NCBI RefSeq assembly: GCF_015704865.1
Contig: NZ_JADQTO010000010.1
Span: 248,001 to 312,000 of the forward strand
Direction: 5' to 3'
Origin: Actinoplanes aureus
GTDB lineage: Bacteria > Actinomycetota > Actinomycetes > Mycobacteriales > Micromonosporaceae
DNA length: 64,000 bases
Shown here: positions 44,341 through 53,782 of the stretch, piece by piece
Numbering within the stretch: the stretch's first letter is position 1
Layout of the letters: every line of letters begins with the position of its first letter
Program-made: the position numbers and the translations under genes
Notes under the pieces: model-generated
Databases searched by the model: none
What the model saw: only the letters and a program-made list of their open reading frames with translations
What the model was told of the DNA's origin: nothing

Positions 44341-45096
44341 ATGGACCTGCTCGAAGCCGCCCAGATCCTGGCCGCGGGAGTCGCGGCCGGGGCGATCAAC
44401 ACCCTGGTGGGCTCCGGAACCCTGATCACCTTCCCGGTCCTGCTGGCGCTCGGCTACCCGCCGGTGGTGGCGAACGCCTCCAACACCGTCGGCCTGGTTC
44501 CGGGTTCGATGGCCGGGGCGTGGGCGTACCGCGCCGAGCTGGCCACCCAGCGGCACCTGCTGCTCCGCCTGGGCACCACCGCCCTGCTCGGCGGCATCAC
44601 CGGCGCTGTGCTGCTGCTGGTGCTACCCGCCGAGGCGTTCCGCGCGGTCGTTCCGGTCTTGATCTGCCTCGCCCTGGTCCTCGTCGTCCTCCAGCCCTGG
44701 CTGTCCCGCAGGCTGCGCGAACGCCGGGAGGCGCCGGCCGGCACCTCCCGGTCCGGGCTGCTGCTGACCGCCGGGATCTTCGCCACCAGCGTCTACGGCG
44801 GCTACTTCGGTGCGGCTCAGGGCGTGCTGCTGCTCGGCATCCTCGGCCTGCTCGTGCCGGCGACGTTGCAGCAGCTCAACGGGGTCAAGAACGTCTTCGC
44901 CGGGCTGGTCAACGCGGTCGCCGCGGTGATCTTCATCGGGGCCGGCACAGTCTCCTGGCCGCCGGTGGCCCTGATCGCCGCCGGCTCGATCGCCGGCAGT
45001 CTGGTCGCCGGCCGGTACGGTCGCCGGCTGCCCGACTCGGCCCTGCGCGGGGTGATCGTGGTGGTCGGGCTGACCGCGGTCGTGCGCATGCTGTGA
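44341..45096 (+). CDS. TauE/SafE-family permease
   Basis: A 251-residue membrane protein with eight helices in two related halves (AGAINTLVGSGTLITFPVLLALG and GGYFGAAQGVLLLGILGLL are the family glycine-rich segments). The family moves sulfite, sulfoacetate or related organic anions. GAGGAGAGG precedes the ATG. It stands alone: the gene before it is a TetR regulator and the gene after it is opposed, so no pathway context defines the substrate. Confidence 0.9.
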   Translation: MDLLEAAQILAAGVAAGAINTLVGSGTLITFPVLLALGYPPVVANASNTVGLVPGSMAGAWAYRAELATQRHLLLRLGTTALLGGITGAVLLLVLPAEAFRAVVPVLICLALVLVVLQPWLSRRLRERREAPAGTSRSGLLLTAGIFATSVYGGYFGAAQGVLLLGILGLLVPATLQQLNGVKNVFAGLVNAVAAVIFIGAGTVSWPPVALIAAGSIAGSLVAGRYGRRLPDSALRGVIVVVGLTAVVRML

Positions 45097-45099
45097 GCA

Positions 45100-47067
45100 T
45101 CAGTAGCGGAACGCGCCGACCAGCCTGGTGAGGTCGGCGGCGAGCTGGGAGAGGTTCGCCGCGGCATGCTGGGTGCTGCGTGCGCCGTCGGCGGTGGAGG
45201 CGGCCACCTGTGCGACGCCGGTGATCGTACGGGCCACGTCCCCGCTGTTGCCCGCGGCCTCGGTGACCGTCCGGCTCATCTCGGCCGTGGTGGCGGTCTG
45301 CTCCTCCACCGCGGAGGCGATCGTCGTGGTGTAGTCGCCGATCTGGGTGATCACCTGCGCGATCTCGCCGATCGCGGCCGCCGCGGCGTCGCTGGACGTC
45401 TGGATCGCGGTGATCCGGGCGGTGATCTGTTCGGTCGCCTGGGCGGTCTGCTGGGCCAGGTCCTTCACCTCGCCGGCCACCACGGCGAAGCCCTTGCCCA
45501 GGTCACCGGCGCGGGCGGCCTCGATGGTGGCGTTCAGGGCCAGCAGATTCGTCTGCTCGGCGATCGTGGTGATCAGGCGAACCACCTCGCCGATCTCGTT
45601 GCTGGCCGCGCCGAGCTCGGCGACCTGCCCGTTGGTGCGCTCGGCGATCGAGACGGCCTGCGCCGCGACCTGGGCCGCCTGCGTCGCGTTGGAGGAGATC
45701 TCGGCGATCGAGGCGCTCATCTCCTCCGCGCCGGCCGCGATCGCCTGTACGCCGGCGTTGACCTCCTCGCTCGCGGTACTCGCCGAGCCGGCCTGGTCGG
45801 ACGCCTCGGTGGCGCCGGACTGCAACCGGCGGCTCACGTCGTCGAGCTCGTGCGCGGCGGTGACCAGGGTTCCGGTGGAACCGGCGATGCCACGGATGGT
45901 GACCGCCACCTTCTCGACGAACCGGTTGAACGCGCCCGCGAGCTGGCCGGCCTCGTCGTCGCGGGCGGTGCTGACCCGCTGCGTCAGGTCACCGTCGCCG
46001 TCGGCGATCTCGGCCATTCGGTCGCGGAGCTTCTCGATCGGCCGCACGATCGTGCGGGCCAGGAAGTACGCGGCCACCCCGGCGATCAGCACGGCCACCA
46101 GGGTGATCAGCACGCTGATCCACCGGGTGGTCTCGGCGGCGGCGAGCACCGAACCGGTCGGCACGGTCACCACCAGCGCCCAGACGTCGCTCTTGCCGAC
46201 GACCAGCGGCGCGGCGATCCGGACGATCTCCTCGCCGTCGCTCTCGGCCACCTCCTGGCTGCTCGCTTGGGTCTGCGCGGCCGTCGCGGCCAGGCTCGCG
46301 GCCTCCGCCGGGGCCGCCTGGCCGGCCTGCTCCGGGTCACCGCCGCCGACGAGCAGGCCAGCGGTGCTGACCAGCGTCGCCGACCCGGTACCGAACGGCC
46401 GGACCGCGCCGACCAGCTCCTGCAACGTCGCCAGGGACATGTCGATGCCGGCGACGCCGACCACCTTGCCGTTCCGCTCGATCGGCACCGAGATCGAGGT
46501 GATCAGGGTGTCCGTGCCGCCGACCTCGTAGATGTACGGCTCGATCACCTTCTCCTTGCCGGTGTCCCGCGGGACCAGGTAGTAGTCCCCGGCGCCCGGC
46601 TTGTCGTAGTCGACGAGCGGCGAGGAAGTGACCTGGTCGCCGTCCCGGAACCAGTACGGCACGAACCGTCCGGTGGCGTCGTGCCGGCCGTCGGCACCGC
46701 GGTACCGGCGGTCCCGGCCGTCGTACGCGTCCGGCTCCCAGCCCGTCCACACGCCCAGCAGGTCGGGGTGCGCGGTGAGCACCGCCCGCATCTCGGCGTT
46801 GGCGACACCCCGGTTCGCACCGGTCTCCGCGTTGGCCGCCAGCACCTGCGCCATGTCCCGGGCGGTACCCAGCCCGGCGAGCAGTACCTCTTCGATCTGG
46901 GTGGCGTTGTGCTGGGCCGTCTCGGCGGCGAAGGCGAAGCCGGCCTCACGGGCGTCGGCCGTGTTGCGGCTGGTGATGTACGCGACCACAGCCGCCATGG
47001 CGACCACCAGCATCGTCACCATCGAGGCGATGACGCGCACCTTGATCGTGATCCGGGAACGGCGCAC
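45100..47067 (-). CDS. Methyl-accepting chemotaxis protein with dCache sensor
   Basis: A 655-residue chemoreceptor: membrane helix about 12-32, a periplasm-side double Cache domain about 40-300 (LLGVWTGWEPDAYDGRD, GDYYLVPRDTGKEKVIEPYIYE and VAGIDMSLATL are typical), second helix about 317-340, HAMP about 340-393, and a long signalling coiled coil with the hairpin tip IAEQTNLLALNATIEAARAG. dCache receptors bind amino acids or other small ligands. It starts with GTG. Its presence suggests a motile stage, as in actinomycetes with swimming spores. Confidence 0.95.
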   Translation of the reverse strand: MRRSRITIKVRVIASMVTMLVVAMAAVVAYITSRNTADAREAGFAFAAETAQHNATQIEEVLLAGLGTARDMAQVLAANAETGANRGVANAEMRAVLTAHPDLLGVWTGWEPDAYDGRDRRYRGADGRHDATGRFVPYWFRDGDQVTSSPLVDYDKPGAGDYYLVPRDTGKEKVIEPYIYEVGGTDTLITSISVPIERNGKVVGVAGIDMSLATLQELVGAVRPFGTGSATLVSTAGLLVGGGDPEQAGQAAPAEAASLAATAAQTQASSQEVAESDGEEIVRIAAPLVVGKSDVWALVVTVPTGSVLAAAETTRWISVLITLVAVLIAGVAAYFLARTIVRPIEKLRDRMAEIADGDGDLTQRVSTARDDEAGQLAGAFNRFVEKVAVTIRGIAGSTGTLVTAAHELDDVSRRLQSGATEASDQAGSASTASEEVNAGVQAIAAGAEEMSASIAEISSNATQAAQVAAQAVSIAERTNGQVAELGAASNEIGEVVRLITTIAEQTNLLALNATIEAARAGDLGKGFAVVAGEVKDLAQQTAQATEQITARITAIQTSSDAAAAAIGEIAQVITQIGDYTTTIASAVEEQTATTAEMSRTVTEAAGNSGDVARTITGVAQVAASTADGARSTQHAAANLSQLAADLTRLVGAFRY

Positions 47068-47107
47068 ACCATCCTGTTCGGCACCTCCGGGTCACGACTG
47101 AGCGTCC

Positions 47108-48547
47108 TCAGCGCGCCTGAACGGCCGGCCGCGCGGACGGGACGAGGACCTGGTGCAGAGCCCGCGAGGGCGGTGCCACCTCGAAGCCGTGCACGCCGGC
47201 CCGCTTGGCCTCGTACATGGCGAAGTCGGCGCGGCGCAGCAGTTCCCCGGCGCCGGAGGTGGATCCCGGCGCGCTCACCGCCACGCCGATGCTGGCCCGG
47301 ATCACCAGCTCCCGGCCGGCGAAGTGCACCGGTGTGCTGAGACCGGCCAGGATGCGCTCGGCCGCCTGCTCCGCGCCGCCGGACGGCCAGGGGATGATCA
47401 CGCCGAACTCGTCGCCGCCGAACCGGCCCACCGTGGCGCCCCGCGGCGACCAGCGGACCAGCGCCTCCGCGGCGGCGATCAGCAGGGCGTCACCGGCATC
47501 GTGGCCGTACGTGTCGTTGACCTTCTTGAAGCCGTCCAGGTCGACGAAGAGCACCGCGGTCTCACCGGCCGTGCAGGCCGCGTCCAGGGCCCGGCCGAAC
47601 TCCGCCCGGTTGACCAGGCCGGTCAGCGCGTCGTGGGTGGCCGCGTGGGCCAGCCGTTCCTGACTGCTCTTCCGGTCGTGGATGTCGCGGACGTTGATCA
47701 CGTAACCGCGCAGGTCGGGATCACCGGTGTGGTCCCGGATGGTGCACTCGGTCCACCGGTAGCCGCCGTCCGCGGCACGGACGCGGATCTCGGCCGACTC
47801 GAGTTGCTCGCCCGGCACCGCCGCCCGGTGCAGCAGAGCCTGTCCGATCGGCAGGTCGTCCGGGTGGACGCAGCCCTTCAGCGCCTCGAAGTGGCGCGGG
47901 TTCGGGTCCAGGCCGGTGAGCTGGCGGACCGCCGGGCTGACATAGCCGAGAGTGCCGTCCGTGTGGTAGATCGCGAAGACGTCGGCGGAGTCCCGGATCA
48001 GGGCCCGATACCGCCGCTCGGTGGACCGGGTGGTGCCCTCGGCGTGCTGACGCTCCTCGCCGGTCACACCGATGGTCCGGATCAGCAGAGCGGACAGGAC
48101 CACACCGCCCAACGCCACGAGGTGCACCGCGGGCGCGGCGATGTACGACTCCACCCAGCCCACCGCGATGGCCGTCTGCCCGGCGAGCGCACCCAGCACG
48201 GTCCAGAACAGACCCTGCCGCCACCCGTGCGCACCGGACAGGCGCATGTGCAGCGCCACGACCAGGCTCAGCCCGCACATCATCGTCGCGCCCCAGCCGG
48301 TGGCGTAGATGAACGCCGTGGCGGTGGCCATCAGCAGCACCATCCGTGGCGCGGCGTAGCGTCGCAGATCGCCGCGGGCCAGCCGCCGCTGAAAGCCGGG
48401 CTGCATCTGCAAGGCACCGAAGACACCGAGGGCCAGGCACCAGAGCGGTTGGTCGCCGCCGTATCCGGTCAGGTACATGACCAGGTAGACCGCCATCACC
48501 GCGATGGCGTCGAGGCTGTATCCGGCCAGGTTCCGTACGCGACTCAA
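47108..48547 (-). CDS. Membrane PAS-GGDEF diguanylate cyclase
   Basis: A 479-residue protein: about six membrane helices (8-165), a PAS domain (about 178-300; YRALIRDSADVFAIYHTDG, GYVINVRDIHDRK) and a GGDEF domain (about 308-470) with the intact active motif GRFGGDEFGVI. The RxxD inhibitory site normally just before GGDEF is absent, so product inhibition at that site is unlikely. The TTG start has GGAGG five bases upstream. It lies 40 bases upstream of the chemoreceptor gene on the same strand, suggesting joint control of motility and cyclic di-GMP. Confidence 0.93.
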   Translation of the reverse strand: MSRVRNLAGYSLDAIAVMAVYLVMYLTGYGGDQPLWCLALGVFGALQMQPGFQRRLARGDLRRYAAPRMVLLMATATAFIYATGWGATMMCGLSLVVALHMRLSGAHGWRQGLFWTVLGALAGQTAIAVGWVESYIAAPAVHLVALGGVVLSALLIRTIGVTGEERQHAEGTTRSTERRYRALIRDSADVFAIYHTDGTLGYVSPAVRQLTGLDPNPRHFEALKGCVHPDDLPIGQALLHRAAVPGEQLESAEIRVRAADGGYRWTECTIRDHTGDPDLRGYVINVRDIHDRKSSQERLAHAATHDALTGLVNRAEFGRALDAACTAGETAVLFVDLDGFKKVNDTYGHDAGDALLIAAAEALVRWSPRGATVGRFGGDEFGVIIPWPSGGAEQAAERILAGLSTPVHFAGRELVIRASIGVAVSAPGSTSGAGELLRRADFAMYEAKRAGVHGFEVAPPSRALHQVLVPSARPAVQAR

Positions 48548-48578
48548 CGCAACCTCCAGCGGCGAACAACCGACCTAC

Positions 48579-49385
48579 CTACGGCTGAGCAGCATCGGCG
48601 CGCTCCCCACGGTCCTGAGGATTCCGCACGGTGGGTTCGCGATCCAGGATCACCCCGAAGTGCTCCCGGTACGCGGCCAGCACGGCCTCGCCACTGTCCA
48701 GGAGGGTCTCGGTACGCCCGGCGGCGCCGGTCCGGATCAGTTTGCGGCCGCTGAGCGTGATCCGCCCGTCGCCGTCCAGCCGGGTGCAGACGTCGCCACG
48801 GGTGAAGTGTGAGTCCGGCGAGGTCTGCTGGTACCAGCAGGTCGGCCGGAACTCGTCGAGCGTACGGACGCGCCGCTCGATCCGGTACGCCGGCGTACCG
48901 TCCTTGATCACGTCCACGTCCCCGTCCGGCGCGTCGGCCAGCCGGAACACCCCGCCCGGATCGCGTTGCTCCGCGCGGTCCGCGAAGTCCAGCGGGTAGG
49001 TGGAGTGACTGCCGAAGCCGACGTCCACCAGCCACGGTCCGTCCCCGCCGGCCGTGGTGACGAGCAGCAGCAGGTGGTCGAAGGGCGGACCGAGGTGCTC
49101 ACCGCCGAACACCCTGGCGGCGAGCCGCTCCACCGAATAGCCGAGCTCCTCCAGCAGGAGCGCGAGAAGACCGTTCAGTTCGTAGCAGAACCCGCCGCGC
49201 CGCCGCCGTACGATCTTGTCGAAGAGCTCCGGCTCGCCGAGCGTGATCGGCTCGCCCAGATGGATGCTCAGGTTCTCGAAGGGCACCGCGCTCTGATGCG
49301 CCCGGTGCAGCTCGCGCAGGTACGCCGCGTCGGCGGCGTGCGGCGGCTTCATGTCGATCCGGTCCAGGTAGGCATTCACGTCCAT
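48579..49385 (-). CDS. nat: Arylamine N-acetyltransferase
   Basis: A 268-residue NAT. Numbering from ATG 49385, the triad is Cys67 (RRGGFCYELNG), His104 (FDHLLLL) and Asp121 (LVDVGFG), all in place. NATs move acetyl or acyl groups from CoA to arylamines, hydrazines or amide-synthase substrates. A GTG at 49391 is an alternative start. It is monocistronic, divergent from the PadR gene, with about 70 bases between it and the PadR operator. Confidence 0.95.
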   Translation of the reverse strand: MDVNAYLDRIDMKPPHAADAAYLRELHRAHQSAVPFENLSIHLGEPITLGEPELFDKIVRRRRGGFCYELNGLLALLLEELGYSVERLAARVFGGEHLGPPFDHLLLLVTTAGGDGPWLVDVGFGSHSTYPLDFADRAEQRDPGGVFRLADAPDGDVDVIKDGTPAYRIERRVRTLDEFRPTCWYQQTSPDSHFTRGDVCTRLDGDGRITLSGRKLIRTGAAGRTETLLDSGEAVLAAYREHFGVILDREPTVRNPQDRGERADAAQP

Positions 49386-49458
49386 GCGCACAGCATCGGA
49401 CCTGAACCTTGGTCGAGGTCAACACCATCGTCCCCGCACACAATGCAGTGTCGGTTGC

Positions 49459-49481
49459 CATAGTGTGTGAGACACAGTATG
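49459..49481. promoter_or_regulatory. PadR operator
   Basis: A 23-base dyad: CATA-n-TGTGT-nnn-ACACA-n-TATG. The arms match the ATAnnTGT...ACAnnTAT pattern of PadR sites, and it ends just before the GGTGAG ribosome site of the PadR gene. Confidence 0.75.
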
Positions 49482-49490
49482 GTGAGTGAC

Positions 49491-49850
49491 ATGACAATGG
49501 ATGCGACGCTCTCCAGTCACCTGCAGGAGTTGCGCCGCGGCACGGTCGTCGTCGCGAGCCTCACCGTCCTGCGCACGCCGGGGTATGGGTACTCGCTGCT
49601 CGAAACGCTGAGCGCGGCCGGGTTCGAGGTGGAGGCCAACACCCTCTACCCGTTGCTGCGGCGCCTGGAGAGCCAGGGCCTGCTGACCAGTTCGTGGAAC
49701 ACCGATGAGGCCCGGCCGCGCAAGTTCTACCGCACCACCGAGCAGGGCGACGCCATCGCGGCCGCGCTGCGCGACGAGTGGACGCGACTGGACCGCGCGG
49801 TCACCGACCTCGACACCCCCGCCGAGACCGTTTCAGGGAGCGACAAGTGA
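49491..49850 (+). CDS. PadR-family transcriptional regulator
   Basis: A 119-residue PadR (subfamily 2) protein: ELRRGTVVVASLTVLRTPGYGYSLLE and ANTLYPLLRRLESQGLLTSSW are the winged-helix hallmarks. The ATG at 49491 is chosen because GGTGAG is four bases upstream, although in-frame starts exist from 49467. Its stop overlaps the GTG of a HAAS membrane-protein gene (GTGA). It should repress this operon through the 23-base dyad. Confidence 0.92.
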   Translation: MTMDATLSSHLQELRRGTVVVASLTVLRTPGYGYSLLETLSAAGFEVEANTLYPLLRRLESQGLLTSSWNTDEARPRKFYRTTEQGDAIAAALRDEWTRLDRAVTDLDTPAETVSGSDK

Positions 49851-50851
49851 CCACCCTCATCGACCGCTACGTCTACACCGTCCTGCGCCGTGTCCCCGAG
49901 CAGCAACGCGCCGACATCGACCGGGAGCTGCGTACCTCCATCGAGGACGCGGTGGAGGCCCGGGTCGACGGCGGCTCGACCCGCGACGCCGCGATCGAGC
50001 AGACCCTGGTCGAGCTGGGCGACCCCGACCGGCTCGCCGACGGATACGCGGACCGCCCCCTCTACCTCATCGGTCCGGAGCTCTACCCGCACTGGCGCCG
50101 CCTGCTGACCATGCTGGCCTGGGTCGTGCTGCCGACGGCCGTCACCATCCTGGCGATCTTCGACGCGGTCGAGGGCGCCGGCTTCGGCGAGGTCATCGGC
50201 GGCGTGATCGGCAACCTGCTGACCATCGGTGTCAACCTGGCCTTCTGGGTCACCGCGGTGTTCGCGGTGCTGGAGCGTACCGGTGTCGGCCGTGCCGAGC
50301 TGCGCCGCAACCGCGCCTGGTCGCCGGACGACCTGCCCAGTTACGAGCCGGGCTTCCTGACCGTCGGCCAGTTCGCCGGCAGCCTGCTCTGGCCGGTGCT
50401 GGTGATCGCCGCCCTGGTCCTCCAGCAGTTCACCTTCAGCGAGGTGCCGGTGCTGGACCCGGACAACTGGACCTTCTGGTGGCCGTACTTCATCGTCGTG
50501 ATGATCCTGGAGGGCGTCTACGGGGTCTGGCTGTTCCGCAGCCACGGCTGGACGCACGCCGCCACCGCGGCGAACGCGGTGCTCGGGCTGCTCTTCGCCG
50601 TCCCGATGATCTGGCTGCTCGCCACCGAGCGGTTCTTCAACCCGGAGTTCATCGCCATGCAGGACTGGGGCAGCGTGGATCCGCTGTCCTGGCTGACCGG
50701 CATCGTCATCACGATCGTGGCGCTCGGCACGATCTGGGACATCATCGAGGTGGCGATCCGCGCCGAGCGTGCCCGCCGCGGACTGCCCACCCCCGTTCCC
50801 GGCACCGGCCGCGAGTTCACTGCACTTACCCGCAGCGGAAAACCGATGTAA
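49847..50851 (+). CDS. HAAS-domain membrane protein, PadR partner
   Basis: A 334-residue protein. Residues 1-70 are a HAAS/permease-prefix domain (LRRVPEQQRADIDRELRTSI, then EDAVEARVDGGSTRDAAIEQTLVELGDP); the rest holds about seven membrane helices. PadR-HAAS pairs are widespread in actinobacteria and Firmicutes and are thought to link envelope stress to transcription. Translation is coupled to padR. Confidence 0.88.
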   Translation: MTTLIDRYVYTVLRRVPEQQRADIDRELRTSIEDAVEARVDGGSTRDAAIEQTLVELGDPDRLADGYADRPLYLIGPELYPHWRRLLTMLAWVVLPTAVTILAIFDAVEGAGFGEVIGGVIGNLLTIGVNLAFWVTAVFAVLERTGVGRAELRRNRAWSPDDLPSYEPGFLTVGQFAGSLLWPVLVIAALVLQQFTFSEVPVLDPDNWTFWWPYFIVVMILEGVYGVWLFRSHGWTHAATAANAVLGLLFAVPMIWLLATERFFNPEFIAMQDWGSVDPLSWLTGIVITIVALGTIWDIIEVAIRAERARRGLPTPVPGTGREFTALTRSGKPM

Positions 50852-50858
50852 CCCCGGA

Positions 50859-51608
50859 TTAAACCGCTCGGCTAGCCCCCAGCCAATCCGCGAAACGGAT
50901 CCTGCCGACCGTCGCCTCGCCGGTCGGCAGGAGACCACCCTCTCGCATGGCCTTACCCACCGCGCCCGGTATCCGAAGCGGCAGGATCACCCGCCGCTGA
51001 TGCCGGGCGCGGATCACGTCCCGGGCCATGTCGGTGACGTCGAGCCGCTCCGGCCCGGCGATCTCGGGTGCGAAGCCCCGCGGCTCGCCGGCCGCGAGGC
51101 GGACCAGTTCCTCGGCCACCTCCTTCGCGGCCACCGGCTGGCTGAGCATCCTCGGCATCGGCGTCACCGGACCGGGCAGCCGGTCGAGCATCTGTCCGGC
51201 GAACTCGTGGAACTGGGCGGCGCGCAGGATGGTCCACGGCACCGGCCCCGCCGTCACCAGTTCCTCCTGACGGCGCTTGCCCTCGTAATAGCCGTAGTCA
51301 ACCCGATCGATCCCGATGATCGACAGCACTACGTGGTGACCCACCCCGGCCCGCTGCTCGGCAGCGAGCAGCCGCTCGGTCATCGCGCCGAAGAATCCCA
51401 CCGCCTTCTTCCGGCTCATCGTGGTCACGTTGGCGACGTCGATCACCACCTGTACGCCGCGCAGCGCGTCGTCCAGGCCCGCCCCGGTCATCAGGTCCAC
51501 CCCCGCGGACCGGGCGATCACCACCACGTCGTGCCCGGCACTGCGGGCCGCCTCGACGACCATCCGTCCGATAACACCGGTTCCACCGGCCACCGCGATA
51601 ACACTCAT
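50859..51608 (-). CDS. NAD(P)-binding atypical SDR (NmrA-like)
   Basis: A 249-residue protein starting VIAVAGGTGVIGRMVVEAARSAG, a Rossmann nucleotide motif, with the NmrA-type features VVLSIIGIDRVDYGYYEGKRRQEELV (the YxxxK pair) and WTILRAAQFHEF. Relatives are NAD(P)H-dependent reductases or redox sensors. Its stop is only eight bases from the end of the convergent HAAS gene. It diverges from the metallopeptidase gene; no operator was seen in that gap. Confidence 0.88.
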   Translation of the reverse strand: MSVIAVAGGTGVIGRMVVEAARSAGHDVVVIARSAGVDLMTGAGLDDALRGVQVVIDVANVTTMSRKKAVGFFGAMTERLLAAEQRAGVGHHVVLSIIGIDRVDYGYYEGKRRQEELVTAGPVPWTILRAAQFHEFAGQMLDRLPGPVTPMPRMLSQPVAAKEVAEELVRLAAGEPRGFAPEIAGPERLDVTDMARDVIRARHQRRVILPLRIPGAVGKAMREGGLLPTGEATVGRIRFADWLGASRAV

Positions 51609-51730
51609 GCGACACGGACGAGACAACCCACCCCTTTGTGACAAGCGATTTCGGATGGTTCTTGGACAGCTTCGTTGACTCGGTGTCAGTGCGCGGATAC
51701 CGCTGGAGGTCTCGACCTAGGAGGTCTTCC

Positions 51731-53098
51731 ATGTCCCTGGAGCTGGATCGCCGAATCTCCGACTCCGGCACTCGATTCCGGATCTTCCCGCAACCCCGCT
51801 TCCTGCAGAAGGCCGACGGCTCAGGACCACTGTTCCCCGAGCCGGAGCAGGTGGTCATCGCCCTCGAGCCGGCCGCGATCCAGCCCGGACCCGCCGACGA
51901 CCGGATGTTCGTGGTGGACGCGATCGGCAAGCTGCCCTACAACCGCTTCTTCCGTCCGCCGTACCAGGGCGCGTTCCAGCCGCCGATCCGGGCCGGCGAG
52001 AACGGCCACTTCGACCACCTGGACCCGAACAGCCGCGAGTTCTCGGCCGCCACCATGTACGCCACGGTCCGCCGGGTGCTCGACATCTGGGAGGACTACT
52101 TCGGCCACACCATCCAGTGGCACTTCGAATCCGACTTCTCCCGGCTCGAACTGATCCCGCTGATCGAGTGGAACAACGCCCAGTCCGGATACGGCTTCCT
52201 GGAGTTCGGGTTCGGCCGCACCGCGAACGGCACCATCGACCACACCCGGCCGTACTGCGAGAACTTCGACGTGCTCGCCCACGAGCTCGGGCACAGCATC
52301 ATCTTCGCCGAGGTCGGCTTCCCGGCCAGCCCGACCGACGACGGCGTCGACTACGGCGGGATGCACGAATCGGCCGGCGACCTGGTGGCGATCATCGCCT
52401 CGCTGCACTTCAACTCCGTGGTGGATCTCCTGCTGGAGAGCACCAAGGGCAACCTGCTCACCATCAACGGCCTGGACCGGGTGGGTGAGCTGTCGGACAG
52501 CCGGCAGATCCGGATCGCCTTCAACGGCCTGCGCATGTCGGACGTCGGCGAGGAACCGCACGACCGCTCGCTGCCGCTGACCGGCGCCATCTTCGACACC
52601 ATGGTCGAGGTCTTCCAGCAGGACCTGGTCGCGAAGAAGCTGATCACCGAGGACCTGCGGACGCGCTCGACCAATCTGCCCGGCACGGCCCACGACCTGA
52701 CTCAGATCCAGGACGAGTTCACCTCGGCGTACACCGGGAACGAGGCCGCCTTCAAGGACTCACTGCTGCTCGCCCGCGACTACGTCGGCCGGTTGCTGGC
52801 GGTGACCTGGGGCAAGATCTCGCCGGACTTCCTCACCTACCACAGCATTCTGCGCACCATGTTGCAGGCCGACCGCGACCTCACCGGCGGCGTCAACGCC
52901 GGCATCATCCGGGAGTGCTTCGCGTGGCGGGAGATCGCCCCACTGCCCACGTCGCTGATGATGCGCCAGCACACGCTGGCGAACTGCGGTTTCGATGAGA
53001 CAGAACCGTCACCGGTGCCCGACGGCGCGGCCAGGCGTTCCGGATACCGGGTGCCGGCTCCGCGGCCGGACTCGTCGGCGGTGCGCACCGCCCGTTGA
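51731..53098 (+). CDS. Gluzincin-type metallopeptidase without signal peptide
   Basis: A 455-residue protein with a zinc-peptidase core: HELGH at residues 184-188 and ESAGD at 213-217, the HExxH...ExxxD arrangement of thermolysin-like (M4/M36) enzymes, 24 residues apart. There is no signal peptide, propeptide or membrane helix, so it is probably cytoplasmic or exported by another route. AGGAGG six bases upstream fixes the ATG. The surrounding sequence does not otherwise resemble M4 enzymes, so the natural substrate is unknown. A hairpin follows. Confidence 0.8.
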   Translation: MSLELDRRISDSGTRFRIFPQPRFLQKADGSGPLFPEPEQVVIALEPAAIQPGPADDRMFVVDAIGKLPYNRFFRPPYQGAFQPPIRAGENGHFDHLDPNSREFSAATMYATVRRVLDIWEDYFGHTIQWHFESDFSRLELIPLIEWNNAQSGYGFLEFGFGRTANGTIDHTRPYCENFDVLAHELGHSIIFAEVGFPASPTDDGVDYGGMHESAGDLVAIIASLHFNSVVDLLLESTKGNLLTINGLDRVGELSDSRQIRIAFNGLRMSDVGEEPHDRSLPLTGAIFDTMVEVFQQDLVAKKLITEDLRTRSTNLPGTAHDLTQIQDEFTSAYTGNEAAFKDSLLLARDYVGRLLAVTWGKISPDFLTYHSILRTMLQADRDLTGGVNAGIIRECFAWREIAPLPTSLMMRQHTLANCGFDETEPSPVPDGAARRSGYRVPAPRPDSSAVRTAR

Positions 53099-53109
53099 CA
53101 CGTTGGCAT

Positions 53110-53145
53110 GGCGGCCACGCCGGGGGTGACTACCGGGTGGCCGCC
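53110..53145. terminator. Hairpin between metallopeptidase and LuxR gene
   Basis: GGCGGCCAC (53110-53118) pairs perfectly with GTGGCCGCC (53137-53145), and an inner CCGG/CCGG can extend the stem. It lies between convergent genes, 11 bases after the peptidase stop. Confidence 0.65.
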
Positions 53146-53167
53146 GGCCACTCCAGATTGTCCGGTT

Positions 53168-53707
53168 CTAGTAGCTCAACGACACCGGTTCGGTTGCCGC
53201 CTCGACGATCTCCGCGATCTTCGCCAGCACGGCCTTCGGGTCACCGTCCGGCTGTGCGAGGTCGCCGCGGGCGAGTTCGCCCACGTATTGCAGGAGATCT
53301 CGGGTCGACTTTGTTGTTTGCGGACAGGGGTCCAATTCGGCGACGCGTAGCAGCGCCGTCAGATCGGCGATCGTGGTGCGGAGCCGCTGTGGGTTGAGGC
53401 TGCCGATGACCACCGGCTGCATCGGTGGGACGGCCCCGTCGCGGCGGGACACGGGGCCGTCCTTGGTGCGGAGAATCCCGAGCCGGAACCCTATCGCGAC
53501 CGCGTGCGCCTGATCACGGGCGCCGAGCTGCCGGTAGAGCGTCCTGAGCCGGGACTTGACGGTGTTCGTGGAGATGTACAGCCGCGCTGCCATCTCCCGG
53601 GCCGTCTCGCCCGCGGCGAGTGACTCGAGGGTCTCCTGGAGGTGCGGTGCCAACACTGGCCTACCTGAAACGTCACCAGCGAGGCTTTCGTGCGGTTGCA
53701 GTGACAT
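53168..53707 (-). CDS. Small LuxR-type helix-turn-helix regulator
   Basis: A 179-residue protein with a LuxR/GerE DNA-binding domain at the N-terminal side (TLESLAAGETAREMAARLYISTNTVKSRLRTLYRQLG) and a ~90-residue C-terminal region of unknown fold. It has no receiver or ligand domain. It lies 75 bases downstream of the ABC-F gene on the same strand and could be co-transcribed with it. The target is unknown. Confidence 0.8.
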   Translation of the reverse strand: MSLQPHESLAGDVSGRPVLAPHLQETLESLAAGETAREMAARLYISTNTVKSRLRTLYRQLGARDQAHAVAIGFRLGILRTKDGPVSRRDGAVPPMQPVVIGSLNPQRLRTTIADLTALLRVAELDPCPQTTKSTRDLLQYVGELARGDLAQPDGDPKAVLAKIAEIVEAATEPVSLSY

Positions 53708-53782
53708 GTCAGGAATTTAGATCTTTCGTTTGATGCCAGCTCCGAATGTTCGATACCGGACACGACCTTGGCAGACTGTGGA

